NCBI GenBank assembly: GCA_023213315.1
Contig: JAKCPI010002586.1
Coordinates: 62,001 to 126,000 of the forward strand
Direction of reading: 5' to 3'
Source: Euborellia annulipes
Taxonomy: Eukaryota > Arthropoda > Insecta > Dermaptera > Anisolabididae
Length of the DNA: 64,000 bases
The position numbers and the translations under genes are program-made. The notes beneath the pieces were generated by a model. That model saw only the letters and a program-made list of their open reading frames with translations. It searched no databases and was not told where the DNA came from. Below, one piece after another: positions 33,877 to 45,403 of the stretch; positions within the stretch are counted from its first letter, which is position 1; each line of letters starts with the position of its first letter.

Positions 33877-34862
33877 TTTAAATAATAATCGTGATGAGGA
33901 TAAGTAATATGCATTTCTTAGCAATTTGACTCTGATTACAATCTGATGATCGAAGAGCTATTTGAGAAATAAGATTTATTTGTAACTTTTCCTATTTAAT
34001 TATATCACATACCAAAAAGGACGACAAGAGATAGATAGATATTCGATATTTTTTTCCTACTGAAGATTCACCAAGTGAAGATAAATATTTTAGCTTAGGT
34101 AATTGATTAAACCCTATAGAAGATCTTTTGATTTGGTGGAGTGGTAATCTATTAAGTACTTAATTTACCTAGTCATCTTAACGTGAAAATAATTTTATAA
34201 GTTGAGAAAATAGAAATTGATGATAATGCAATTAAATGGATTTTAATTACCGTATATATATAATAATATATTATAAAAGGGGCAAAATTCAAGCAGTAAA
34301 CATTTTGTTCGAGACGAATTTGAAGAAAGGGGCTAGATGAACGCAATTCAAGGGATAATTAGTTTGATAACATTATATTTCAAGTGTGAGTTTCATTAAT
34401 TTACAAATATTAGTAAAATAAATTCCTATATGTATATAGGCTTGCCTATACTAGTATATCACAGTTAATTATGGGCTGTTTAAGTATTAAGTATAATATT
34501 TATAATAAACATAGATAATAAGTTAAGACTACTGTGAATAATCAATTTTCATTTTATATGTACTTTTGTAAATATTTTTAATAAAATTAAAGAATCAATT
34601 TTTGCTTTTAATTATATAATACGAGAAAGAGAAAGGAAATTTGTTCCTAGCTCTTGCCCTTCCTCATCTTATATTAAGAGAGTTAGTAAATGAAATAAAT
34701 TTTTCTCGCTTGAGACGGGAAGCGAACCCGGGACCCAAGCCTTAAGAATCTAATGTCTTCCCTTTGAGGAACGGGGTAAAAATTTCAAAATATATCTATT
34801 GGCCTATTTGTAAGTAAATTTTAAGAAAAAAAAATTTTGCCCCCTTCCCCCAAGAAAAAGTA
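33877..34862. other. Intergenic DNA with a lone TATA-like site and a SINE-2 head
   Basis: A TATAAAAGGGGC sits at 34272, but no coding exon follows before the next repeats, so it may be the remnant of a further duplicated promoter. At about 34700-34785 a reverse tRNA-like head (GCGAACCCGGGACC) belongs to SINE family 2. Confidence 0.35.
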
Positions 34863-34870
34863 GAAATGAC

Positions 34871-35283
34871 CATGGGCGTAAATAGGGAAGTTCCGAGGGG
34901 GCGGCTCCGTCCCCCAGATGGCTCCCCGCCCCAAGTAAAATTGAGGCAAAATGGGACTTTCCAGGCCCCCCGGAGTATGGGTGGTCCCATGGGCGTCCGC
35001 AGGGGGGGCAACCAGGCACTTGCCCCCCCCCCTGGAAAATTAAAATGATACAAAAAAAATGTATAAAACAAAAAAAAAATACAAAAAAACCTTTCACAGT
35101 ATACATCCACCTTGCCGCGGTGAGAAAGCTTTAAATACTAAGAGATTTATAACTATTAATATCAAAATACGTTTTTTTTAACTTATCTGGAAGTGACTTG
35201 CCCCCTCCCTGCAAAAAATCCTGCGGACGCCCATGGGTGGTCCCATGCCCACCCCCCAGGCAAATTTCCTAGTTACACTCATG
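34871..35283. mobile_element. hAT-like MITE carrying a nested relative
   Basis: Ends CATGGGCGTAAATAGGG and CCTAGTTACACTCATG. Flanks GAAATGAC and GAAATGGT agree at 6 of 8. The younger element 34988-35235 sits inside. Confidence 0.6.
34988..35235. mobile_element. Nested hAT-like MITE, perfect 8-bp duplication
   Basis: Ends CATGGGCGTCCGCAGG / CCTGCGGACGCCCATG; GGTGGTCC flanks both sides (34980-34987, 35236-35243). Confidence 0.85.
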
Positions 35284-35349
35284 GAAATGGTGCTACTGGT
35301 TTTGAGGCCCCCTGTAAAACAAAGTAGGCCCAGCAAAATGATTGTGTGG

Positions 35350-35780
35350 GTGTGTGTGTTCAAAATAAAGCATGAAGGAAATGAGCTACGAGGTTGAAAT
35401 TTTATATTTATATTAATCTACTCCAGAAGGTGTGAAAATAAAGTTATAAAAAGAATCGGCCTAAGAGTACTAGTACTTTACTGATGTTGCTTATATTAAA
35501 TTTAAATATTTTTCTATATTTACACTCACAATCACAAATTCGTAAAAGAAATATAATTAGTGACAGAAAAAATCCGGTGTGACGAGCACAGAGCACAACT
35601 TTCAATTACCAGTAAGGCCGGCCATTCACGATCGCTCCATCCGTCCAAATGGAGCGATGTCACTCCAAAAACTGACCATGAGTGGGGAAAAGCAAATGAA
35701 TGTCGTGTAGTGAATGGATGACATCCATTTGGAGCGATCGTGAATGGCCGGAGAAATTTGTTGTGTGACCTTCATATTTG
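35350..35780 (-). repeat. Old, diverged hairpin-ended repeat copy M
   Basis: AGTACTAGTACTTTACTG, ATCCGGTGTGAC and ACAACTTTCAATTACC identify it. It lacks its 3' hairpin and is interrupted by the MITE at 35618-35751. Confidence 0.55.
35618..35751. mobile_element. Small MITE with perfect 22-bp terminal inverted repeats
   Basis: The 22-bp arms (CCGGCCATTCACGATCGC...) at 35618-35639 and 35730-35751 are exact inverted copies, with further inverted similarity inside (CCAAATGGA, CCATTTGGA). The host repeat resumes after it. No clear target duplication. Confidence 0.65.
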
Positions 35781-36817
35781 TTGTGTGACCTTGATACAAT
35801 ATTAAAAAAAAAAAAAAATATTTAGCCATTTAGACTAAGTAAATAAATAGATAGTTGGTAGCTAAAATAATTTAAATTTTTGGATAATGATATCTCTCTA
35901 CATAAGTAGAGAGAAGAAGATGAGCAAATAATAATATAATCCAAGAGACATTAATATTTTATTTATAACATTTATGGCTTGGCTGTAAATCGTCTTTCAA
36001 AGATTCAGGGGTCAGATAATAAAATGAAACAAATGATTTCTTAATTTAAACTACAATTAAATTTGTTTTAATATAAATACTAAAAACATCTATAATATAT
36101 GGTGGGATAGCTTATTTTGGTTTATCTATCAACAAAATAATAATTCTATTAAAATTAATTTTTTTTCCAAAGATGGCCGAATGATAAGCTTGGATTCTTT
36201 CAAGAAGAGATTAATAATTGTGAATTAGCCTACCTGAGATCAAAAGAGACTTTAGTTCCAGGAGATGCGATTTGATATTAGGCACTATTTCACAATAAAA
36301 GAATTAACTCACTATTAACATTTCACTATTTTTAAACAGCTCCAACGTCGGATAATTTATTTGCAAAATGAAACGCGACCCGGACAAATGAAAACTAAAG
36401 AGAAGTCCTTGAAAGAGAAGGGAAGGGCAAGTTAGACTGTTTGCACGTGATCACCGCTAGAGCACTCTAGTGTTGACTATTGTTGGAATGGTTAAAAATT
36501 AAAAAGAATAATTTTCTATTATTTATTTTATTATTTAATAAATCTTCATTGTAGTTAAAGCCTATTACTCTACAAAAAGAAAAAAAATGAGAAATTAAAA
36601 AAATTCGATTTAAAAAAAAAATCAAAATTTTGATGTATATTTTGAAATTTTTCTTTTAAAAATTTCTCTTTGCATTTGAAATGAAAATATTTGAATATCC
36701 TCTTAAAACTTCGCTTTTTTGCCGCTAGATTGAAGCACGCTCAATTTTTCCAAGTGTCAAACTGGATGTCAAACATTAATAATTTTATATATATAGATAA
36801 ATTAAAATATTTTTAAA
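35781..36817 (+). promoter_or_regulatory. Upstream region of WDR91
   Basis: Mostly AT-rich. A GC-richer patch near 36360-36500 contains CACGTG within TGCACGTGATCACC, an E-box. The core promoter and transcription start were not resolved; the ATG context is TTTAAAATGGC. Confidence 0.35.
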
Positions 36818-39800
36818 ATGGCTCAAATAACATATGTAGATGAATTAATTAGAGAATATTTATTATATAGATGTTTTAATAATACCTTAAAAGTGTTCGA
36901 AACTGAATTAAAACTTGACAAAGATAAAGGTTTTAGGGTAAGTATCATGTCAACAAAGATTGTTCTTTACATTGTTGACTTTTTTTTAATTTCAGGTAGA
37001 TAAAATCGTAGATCAATTGATGTCATTTATTAATAATTATGATTTAATTTCATTAAGGGAACTATGGTCTCATTTCGATCAAAAAATGTTTTCTAAACTT
37101 GAACACCATTTCATTCCAGGTAATTTTTATTTATTTTTTTCTCATTAAAGAAATTTTAATCTAATTTTAAAAATTTTTTAGCATTAAGAAAAATAGAAAA
37201 TGCAATTTTAAAAATGTACCTTGTCAATTGCATAAGCAATAATAAATCTGATAAAGTTAGTGAATTTTTCACAAAACTCACCCCGGATCTTCACGGACAA
37301 CCAGAATGGAAAGAATGGTTTAGTATGTTATTATTATTCCGTATCAATGATATATTTCATTAGAATGGACAAAAAATCATAATTTAATGCATGTAATGTG
37401 ATATATTTCTTATAGGAAATATCTTAAAGATTTTGAATTCTGAACTTTACGAACGACAAAAGTTTGCTCTTTCATCCAATTTTTATTAGAAGTCTAAACA
37501 TACACATAAATTTTAGAGAGTTATACGTATATATTATTTTACTATTTTACACTTGAACCGAATGGGAGGCTCTTAAACACTATTTTTATGGAATTTTCTA
37601 TGAATAAACTAATTTGTTTTTCCTATACAGTCTTGCCGTTTACGCCCAGGCCCGAAGAGAATCCCGCATTCAGTATTCACTTCACAAAACAATGGCAGGA
37701 TACGCTGTTGCTGTCGTTACACAATTTGTTGGCGACTGCGGTTCAGTGTCTACCTCAGCCGGCGTTACTCTCTTTGGAGGCTGATGCCACAAAATTGCAA
37801 CGTCTCGTTGAGGAGAACGAAGCCCTTAAGCAACGCCTGGCTGCCATTGCCGATCCCACAGCGCCTTCGTTCAACCCTGACCCACGGGCACTTGATCTTA
37901 CACAACCTGACGAGCTTATGGACGATTTCTATATTATAGCGCAGTACGTATCTTTTATGTAAACATTTGTTTTATCCACCTATATTCTATCTATATATCT
38001 ATTCTATCTATATCTTTATCAAAAAATATCTAATATTAAATAGGGAATCAAGTGGATCTGAAATTCAAGCTAAATCTTTGAAGAATCTTATAAAAAACAT
38101 TGGAAGTGGACTTCCTACCAGTCCTATACTTGGAAGGAAACCTGCTACAGGTAAGCAAACTTTAAGCTAATTTGCTTTTTAAGAATTAAGCCATAAAAAT
38201 TTTATTTTTTATAAACCTTAACTTTTATTTACCCATATTTTTTTAAAATCAATTAATAATTATTTAATATTTTAGGAAGCAGTGTAACCAAAACGGTTGG
38301 CATGAAATCGGCGAGTGTCGACGATCAAAGCAGCAGCCAAACATCTACTAGTCATAGGCGATCGAGTTCAGCCCGACAGAGAGGTTCCTCTTCAGGGCCA
38401 TGGTCATCAAAGGCAGCAAGTGTTGATGGTGCCGGTGGAGGTACGGGTACGCATCAGAGTCGAAGAGCAACATCTCAAGTGAGAATTCCGGCACCTCCGC
38501 CACCTCCACCGCCTCCAACTCCACCATTATCTTCAACAATGGCTTCGAAAACGCCTCAGGTGACGGTTACCTCAGAGGAGAGTGTTGCAACCGAAAATGA
38601 AAACGGCTCTTCATACATCCTCTTAAGCCAGGTTTGTTTATTTTCTAACTTTTAAGGGTTTAAAAATTTTATTCTTAGCTAACTTACACCTCGTTTAATT
38701 TTGAAGTTCAATATATATACTGTATATAGATTAGAATCTTGCTAATCCGGCCTAAACGACACCGGCCCTATGCCGGATTCTGAAAATGCCGAATTATTCG
38801 AAACATTTAATATAATTCAAAATTTAATATTTATCTCTTGAAAAAATCTGTAATGACACTTTGTTTTCTTAAATTACCCCTTTTTTTCTGCATTATCTGG
38901 AAGAAATGACTTTTCAACATGCCGGATTAGTCGGTATGCCTGAGTATCGAAGTCCGGATTAGCAAGACTACTGTATATATATTTAGGTTAGCGGAAAAAT
39001 TGCTATGTTTATCGTTTTGGGTTTATTATTTTAATTTATAAAAAATTTTTTTCTATTCAATTATTTAGGAAGAATATACTGAACATCGATCATCTATCAT
39101 TCAATGCAAATTCAATCCTTCTGGTTCAGTGGTTGCCAGTTCGGATAATGATGGCAATATTAAAATATGGACCACTCCACCCAACGCTAGGTAAGTAAGT
39201 TCGAATTTAGTTTTATTTTTACTTTCTCTTACCTATCTTATCTTCTTCTTCTCTTCTTTATATATATAATTCTTCTGTACGTGTGTATGTGACTGAACTC
39301 CTCCTAAACGACTGAACCGATTTAGATGAAATTTTCTGTGTATGTTTGGGAGAGTCCCGGACAGGTTTTGTTTCACAAATAACAATAAGTTAATGAGTAA
39401 TTAACCGGTAAAATAAGAAAAAATAAAAATTAGGAGAAATAGTTGCCATGGTAACAAAATATAAATATTTACCCATGTTTACGATCTTTTTTATTTATTT
39501 ACATTTTGAATTCTAAAATATCGGCGTCAACTTTTTGTCTGTGTACCGGGAGAGTCCCGGAAAGGATATGATTCACAAAAAATCTTAAGTTCATTAATAA
39601 TTAACTGTTAAAATAATCTCTATATATAAAAATGAAAAGGGAAAATGTATGTACCGGTATGTATTGAATATATAAGTACATGTTCTATAGAAATTCACAA
39701 TTTTCAATGAAGGCGAGCAAGGGGGGTCCAGGGGGCGCAGCCCCCTGGCTAGGTAACGCCCCGCCGAAGGCGGGGCTTTGCGTCTAGTATATATATATAT

Positions 39801-42800
39801 ATGTAATATATAGAGAGAAAGTATTGGGATCATGTCAAAAATTCGATATTGAGATTTTGATGAATATAGAGGTTTTGAGGTCCCCTGAGTCCAAAAAAAG
39901 TGGTTTTTGCAACATGGTTTGTCTGTCTGTGAAGAAAATATCTCAACAACCAAAACGTACAAGGTTGAAATTTTATATTTAAATAGGTTACCCCCTGAGA
40001 CGTGACACGAAGCTTTCGAACAAAATCATACAAAAAGTACTAGTTTACCGATGCATTTTTTTTAGCAAATATCGCTCCAACAATTTTGATTAAAATTCAT
40101 AAATCAATTATTTTTTAGATGCACTTTAAAAAATATTCCCACTTCGCCCTTGAAATCTTGTGAAGACCACTTTACTCTTGTACTTCATAGGAAAGATAGA
40201 AGAAATGGTTGCGATGGTAACAAAATATAAATATTTTTCTGTTTATAAATTTTACATCTTGAACATGTATATTGGTGGAAACTAAATATGTGTCGACACA
40301 TAAAATCTGGTGTGACAAGCACAGAACCCAACATTCTCTTGCCAAAGGTAAGAGAAAGTTGTGTGCTGTGCGACCACTCACACCAGATTTTTATATTAAA
40401 AATAATTAAGTCCCATTGTTTAAACACTTTATTAAATTGTTTAAAAAAAAAACTGAAGCCAATTCATGGGATTTGCTTTGTATTATCGGGCAAAAAATTG
40501 ACCACGAATCCTGAGGTTTCAATGTATAAAGAGCTACTTATTATACATCCGATTTAAAATACATTTATGAATTTAAGTGGAAGAAACTATCCCAGGAAGC
40601 TTCCAACAAATAATTTGAATTTTTCTTTGAACAGGACATGTGCAACATTCCCGAACAAATCGAGTGTACTATCTTTAGATTGGGTTTCCAAAAACGAACG
40701 ATATCTTATAGCAGGAACGAAACTCGGTTGCGTACGTCTTTATGATACCAGAGAGCATCGCCTCGTTTGGGAATTATGCGCAGAATCTGCTAGTTCTCTC
40801 CGAGATACAAGGTTACTTATGATTTATTTTTTTATATAATGAAACGAGATATTAGATATTAGAAGTAGACAGCTAGTAGAACCATATTAAAAACTATCAA
40901 GCTTGAGTTGTTTCGGCTTTATTCAAAAAAGACCATTTGAGTTGATACTGTCTGTATTTGCTTTATATAAAATTTAAAATATCTATTGTAACTCTAAAAA
41001 GATTGTTGATGGTATTATAATATTATTGTAAAAAAGGCGATACTTATAACTTGAAAGTTTTCAATGGTGTAAAGGCTGTTTCTCCTGACTGCAATTTCCC
41101 TCTTCTTTTGTTAAATACAACAGTCACCGTTTTTTTTTTTATTTCTTCGGAATCGAAGGCCATTTAGACCCCGTCCCTATTTATTTAAATTGATTTGTAG
41201 CAAATTAAATTTAAATAAATTTTGTCTGAGACGGGATGCGAACCCGCAACCCTTGGTACAAAAGGCCAACACTCTAATCCCTACACCAAGGCCCGAGGGC
41301 CAACAGTCACCTTACTTTGCTTGGTTTTTATTGTTTCAGGATCGTCCATATTTGCTGCAATCCGACAGATTCTAATTTTGTTTGTTCAGCGGACGCAAAT
41401 CACGGAGCGGGAAAACTTCTTCTTTTCGATATTAAAACCAAAAGCCTTGAGGTAAATAAATGTTTATTTATATTTATATATTAATATAAATATCTCTACC
41501 TCAAGACTATGTTAACGTTGAGATCGTCAAAGACAATTTTCCGGAGTCGTTTCGGTGTATTTGTTAGTGCTCCATCAGCAGTCTATCAGTCACTAATAAA
41601 TGCACCGAGACGTCTCCGGAAAATTGTTATAGCATTCCGAAAACTTTCTTTTTGGCTGCCTCTGCCCGTCCTCTCAACGTTATCATCGCAGCCACCAATT
41701 AATTATAAATTAAATAATAGGCCATTTTAAATTTTTTATTATTTTCTATTTTATCTTAATGATTATCTAAAGAAAGGATTATCATTAATTCTGATTTAGA
41801 GGACTTTTAACCTCGGGCCGACTGCAAACGCTTGCGCCTTCAACCATAATGGACAACTCCTGCTGGCAGGATGTCACGACGGCGCCGTTCGTCTATTCGA
41901 TCTTCGGGCACCGGAATGTATTGACACTTGGAAACTACATCAAGGAGCTTTACTATCACTTGCCCTGGCAGCTGACGACACGCTTTGTTTTACCCTTGGT
42001 CAAGACGCTAAGGTTTGCATTAAATATTTGGTATTTTCGATAATAATTATATTCAAATCAAATTATATTCAAGGTAATAAGAAATAATTTCCAGAGAAGA
42101 ATGCAAAGAATTGTGCCTTGTAAAGTCACTGGACAATTCACAGATTTAGATCATCGTATAAGCACCGACAAAATTAAAACAATTCCGCTGTTGGTGCTGA
42201 TAAGTGTTTCTTCCTTATTTCATGTATTTCAACTTGTGGGGATAATAGGACAAAACTATTTCGACTGGGCTATAAAACTTATTTCAAAACTTCTCGAAAA
42301 TTTGTATTTAATACAATACAAAACCATCCAAATTTATTTGCTGTCACGGAGTTTTTAATTCCAAAAATTTCACCTAATAGATTAAAGTTACCGTTGGCAT
42401 TAGTTGAAAGATTCTTAAATAGATGATAATTTAATTAAATTTAAGAATTTTTTTCAAAAATATCCTTTTTAAAATTAATAAATGCTTTCGTTTTTAGATT
42501 TGTCGACGAACAGTGCATCAGCCATCAGTAACTCCTTGGGAAGCAATGTTACCCGAGTGTCCACCACTCTACAACGCGAGTACTTTACACGGACAGCTAT
42601 TCGCCTTCGATTCCTGTGGCCGGCATGCTCTAATTGGCGGGGCTCTCGGGGCTGGACTATATCGTGTGGCAGATGATTCCCTAGTGCGTTTACTCGACCT
42701 GGCAGGTCATCGGTCTCCAGTTCTCGCCCTCGATTGGGCCATAGCCAACCAGAGTGCCACCTGTCTAACAGCAGCCGGAGATGGGGGCATAAAAGTCTCT

Positions 42801-42818
42801 ACTCTCCTTACGCCTTGA
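36818..42818 (+). CDS. WDR91: WD repeat-containing protein 91, complete, 11 exons
   Basis: Exons: 36818-36937, 36996-37119, 37182-37322, 37631-37943, 38044-38150, 38276-38631, 39069-39190, 40635-40811, 41340-41451, 41800-42012 and 42498-42818. All have GT-AG ends and matching phases, and sum to 701 residues (human about 747). The N-terminus has the LisH-type motif [13 protein letters not shown] and then [12 protein letters not shown], as in vertebrate WDR91. A low-complexity Ser/Pro middle region follows, including a poly-Pro run in exon 6. WD repeats run from exon 7 ([13 protein letters not shown]) to the C-terminus ([30 protein letters not shown]). The protein acts on endosomes, restraining PI3P synthesis by the Vps34-Beclin complex and binding Rab7. 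Introns hold a pogo-like MITE, a Helitron, a hairpin repeat, a SINE and a hammerhead palindrome. Confidence 0.93.
38728..38973. mobile_element. pogo/Tigger-like MITE in a WDR91 intron
   Basis: CTTGCTAATCCGG near 38739 and CCGGATTAGCAAGACTACTG near 38954-38973 form inverted ends, followed by TA. The CAGTAGTC...-type right end and TA flank suggest the pogo/Tigger branch of Tc1-mariner. The left boundary is approximate. Confidence 0.5.
39231..40388 (-). repeat. Hairpin-ended repeat copy J, in WDR91 intron 7, with Helitron insertions
   Basis: It begins ACTTTCTCTTACC at 39231 and ends CACACCAGAT at 40388 with the long foldback. Helitron-related DNA (39290-39787) entered its AT-rich 3' stem. Confidence 0.72.
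39617..39787 (+). mobile_element. Short non-autonomous Helitron
   Basis: It starts TCTCTATATATAAAAATG after an A. It ends with the hairpin GCCCCGCC-GAA-GGCGGGGC, a TTTGCGT spacer and CTAG before a T. 5'-TC, a 3' hairpin and CTRR between A and T are the Helitron hallmarks. Upstream at 39290-39610, two further Helitron-like pieces contain GAGAGTCCCGG. Confidence 0.75.
41129..41300 (-). mobile_element. tRNA-derived SINE family 2, complete, in WDR91 intron 8
   Basis: CAACAGTCACC is duplicated at 41118-41128 and 41301-41311. On the minus strand the head has A-box TGGTGTAGGGATTAG and B-box GGTTCGCATCC. The body ends GGCCTTCGATTCCG and an A-run. 172 bp. Confidence 0.82.
41511..41684 (-). mobile_element. 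Decayed hammerhead-bearing palindrome in WDR91 intron 9
   Basis: Outer arms GTTAACGTTGAG / CTCAACGTTATC and inner arms GACAATTTTCCGGAG / CTCCGGAAAATTGTT. The minus-strand core has CTGATGG (G in place of the final A), stem II and GAAACGAC (cleavage triplet GAC instead of GTC). Confidence 0.45.
42098..42424 (+). pseudogene. Coding-like remnant in the last WDR91 intron
   Basis: Two overlapping frames read as protein. One runs from 42101 ([17 protein letters not shown]). The other lies in a shifted frame, about 42178-42424 ([14 protein letters not shown]), and ends in TGA. A single frameshift near 42180-42210 would separate them. Probably a decayed transposon or retrocopy; I do not recognise the family. 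It is not part of WDR91. Confidence 0.25.
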
Positions 42819-44512
42819 ACATTCCACATTCAAATCGTTTTCGTGTTTTTATTTACGTTCAACTTAAAAAGTTGTCAACTCTAAGTTGATCTCTTCTGAA
42901 TATGGAATTTTATATGAATTTACTCTAGATTCTTGAATTGTTAATTGTATAGAGTTAATTTAAGGATTAGAGATAAATTTTATAAAAATAAACTGAACCT
43001 AATCTTTAAACTAACAAAAAAAGAGGTCCTGGGCTTTTTATATTTGATATTTTCTATACAAAGACGGTTTATTTTTTCAACATAAAAATTAAACAAAAGC
43101 CTATCAGAATATTTATAGAGCAAATTTTTGTTCTGTTATGGGTGTACTAAAGTGAGATACAGTATTTTGTTGTTTATAAAACTGGCAGGATTTTTCATAT
43201 ACATGTATAATTATATTTAATTTCATTTATACTACTACGTTTTTAAAAGTTTTCTAGTTAGAAATGAATATTTTTTAATAAATAAAATGCAAATTAACAA
43301 ATCAAGAATAATAAATTTATAAAAATTGACCATATTTGGAAGACTTATCGTGATATATATTTATGTATTAGACTAATTTTCAATTTTAACCATAATACTC
43401 AGCTCTCATCGAATTTTAATGATTTTAGATAAATGTATTTCTGCGTCTCGTAATTTATTTAAACTTCAAAATTTATTTCATCTTATTTTTAGCAGGATTT
43501 TTTAATCATATTTTACAATATTTTTTATGGCCATATTAATTTTTTATTTAAAAAAAAATTTGATTTTTTTTTTAAATAAAAAAACATGATAGAAACCAAC
43601 AAGAAGGGAATTTTTAGTTCCATTGTTAGATTATAAATATAAGAAAAGTTAAAAAATGATCCATTTAATTTTTTATTTTATTTTAAATCAAAAAGAAACT
43701 TGTTTTATATTGATTAAAAGGCTTAACCATAGGACTTTGCACCTTATAGTTGTCACAAACATTAGTATTTTTTTTTCTTATAAACTTTATTCTTCTTTCT
43801 ATATGGTTAATAAAATTTTATACCTTTGATAAAACATTTTTTTTTTTTTTTTTTTTTGATTGTGAAAAAAATTAAATATTCATATAAGAAGAAAAAAAAG
43901 TTTATAAAGAAAATAATTGTATATTATTTAAAACATTTTTCAACTTTTTTTTCATGTGATATTCACCTAATAGATTAAAGTAAAAGCACTCAAGGGATAT
44001 ATCAATTTTTTATAGCCTAGTAGATAAAATTGATAGAAATAAGATTTTTTATTTTATTTATTCAAAGTTTTATTGTAGTCATTTTTATTTGTTAAGAATA
44101 GAAGAAATTCAAGAAAAAAAAATGTTTAATTCCAATTTTCAAGTACAAAATTAATATCTATTACTTTCTTCCATTTAACTATGATATTCTCCCTTCAATA
44201 TATTAATGTTGGAGGATAAGAATGACTAAAATTGACTTAAATTTGAATGTAGTAAAAGGGCCAATTTTGTACTTGATAATATATATAAAAAAAATTTATG
44301 TAAATACGTATAGTAAATATATCCTCCACTTAAAACTTGACTAAGCTTTCATTTGATGAAGCCCTAAGGAGCTCAGCAATTTTAGGAAAATATGTATTTA
44401 AATGAATATTTACAAAATACAAAATCAGATTGGGGTTTATAAGAAAAAAAATACTTCTAAATTAGGAAAGAGCAAGAACAAAAGCAGTAAAGAAAAACAA
44501 AAGGGAAGTTTG
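42819..44512. other. WDR91 3' UTR and AT-rich intergenic DNA
   Basis: AATAAA at 42987-42992 is the best poly(A) signal for WDR91. The remainder is AT-rich with no gene. At 44470-44512 GCAAGAACAAAAGCAG resembles the outer arm of the ribozyme palindromes. Confidence 0.5.
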
Positions 44513-44514
44513 TA

Positions 44515-44706
44515 CAGTGTGAGACAATATTAAGTCCCACCCATGCATTTTTTACTTTTAAAAAAATATTATATATTTTTTAATGGAAACTTTCATGGTT
44601 CAAACTTAGAAAATTTCCAATAAAGATTTTCATTTTCTTTTATAAAAACAATGAAATAATCACAAGTAGAAAATGCATGGGTGGGACTTAATATTGACCC
44701 TCACTG
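44515..44706. mobile_element. mariner-like MITE with TA duplication
   Basis: Ends CAGTGTGAGACAATATTAAG and its inverted partner CTTAATATTGACCCTCACTG, with TA on both sides. AAGTCCCACCCATGCATTTT is repeated in inverse near the right end. 192 bp. Confidence 0.7.
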
Positions 44707-45084
44707 TACTTGCTTTTTCCTTATTTATAAAATCAACAGCAACTTCTCCCAGATTAAAAAAATAATTCTTATGCAATAAACTTAATTAAAAGTAGTTAAA
44801 ATTTTAAACTTTCTAAAAAAAATTAACAAAACAAACTATTTATGAAAAAATTACAGAGTGATATGAAATTAAGAAAGCTTAGGCAAAGTTTAAATTGAAA
44901 GTGTATATACACCAATAAAATTAATTTATTTAAAATATAAAGAGAAACATTTTAAGAAAATAAAAATTTTTTAAAGCTCATTTTTATTATTATTAGAATT
45001 TGGAAACCTAGAATTAATTCCCAAATTATATATATATATACCGATACGAGTAGGATGGCAGCCAGGAAAGAAATCAGACAAAAA

Positions 45085-45190
45085 TTTAATCAATTTTTAT
45101 CTAATTTTATTTCGATTGGCGACGTTTCGGACGCAAATCGCGCCCTTCCTCAGGACAATCGAAAGTAAATAGAATTAGATAAAGATTGAT
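45085..45190 (-). mobile_element. Hairpin with a hammerhead core at its apex
   Basis: The left arm (TTTAATCAATTTTTATC..., 45084-45120) pairs with the right arm (GATAAAGATTGATTATTT, ending about 45194) and encloses the ribozyme core. Flanks are not resolved. Confidence 0.55.
45113..45161 (-). ncRNA. Hammerhead-ribozyme-like core, apparently intact
   Basis: Minus strand: stem I CGATTGTC with GCCAATCG (one mismatch, extended outward by the hairpin); CTGAGGA (45153-45147); stem II GGGCGC/GCGTCC around GATTT; GAAACGTC (45128-45121). The minimal stem III (A-U, C-G) is the Penelope type. Confidence 0.65.
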
Positions 45191-45205
45191 TATTTAGAAA
45201 CATGG

Positions 45206-45345
45206 GCGTATCTAGGGGGGTGCCGGTGGGGGCCTGGCCCCCCCAGAAAGCTTCTTGCCCCAAGAAAAAGTGAAGGGGGGGCTAAGGGACCACCTATCCT
45301 CCGGTGGGCCTGGAAAGCCCCATATTTTCTCAATTTTTCTTGGGG
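45206..45345. repeat. Broken hAT-like MITE end
   Basis: It begins CATGGGCGTATCTAGGGGGG like 34871 and 34988, then C- and G-rich sequence. It stops at an (AT)n run without a right terminus. Confidence 0.4.
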
Positions 45346-45346
45346 C

Positions 45347-45348
<2 letters not shown>

Positions 45349-45401
<53 letters not shown>
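45349..45401. repeat. (AT)n microsatellite
   Basis: About 26 uninterrupted AT units. Confidence 0.9.

Positions 45402-45403
<2 letters not shown>

Noticed and set aside
42101..42358. Intron frame as an extra WDR91 exon
   Set aside because: WDR91 exons 10 and 11 join directly in phase and match the vertebrate protein without it.
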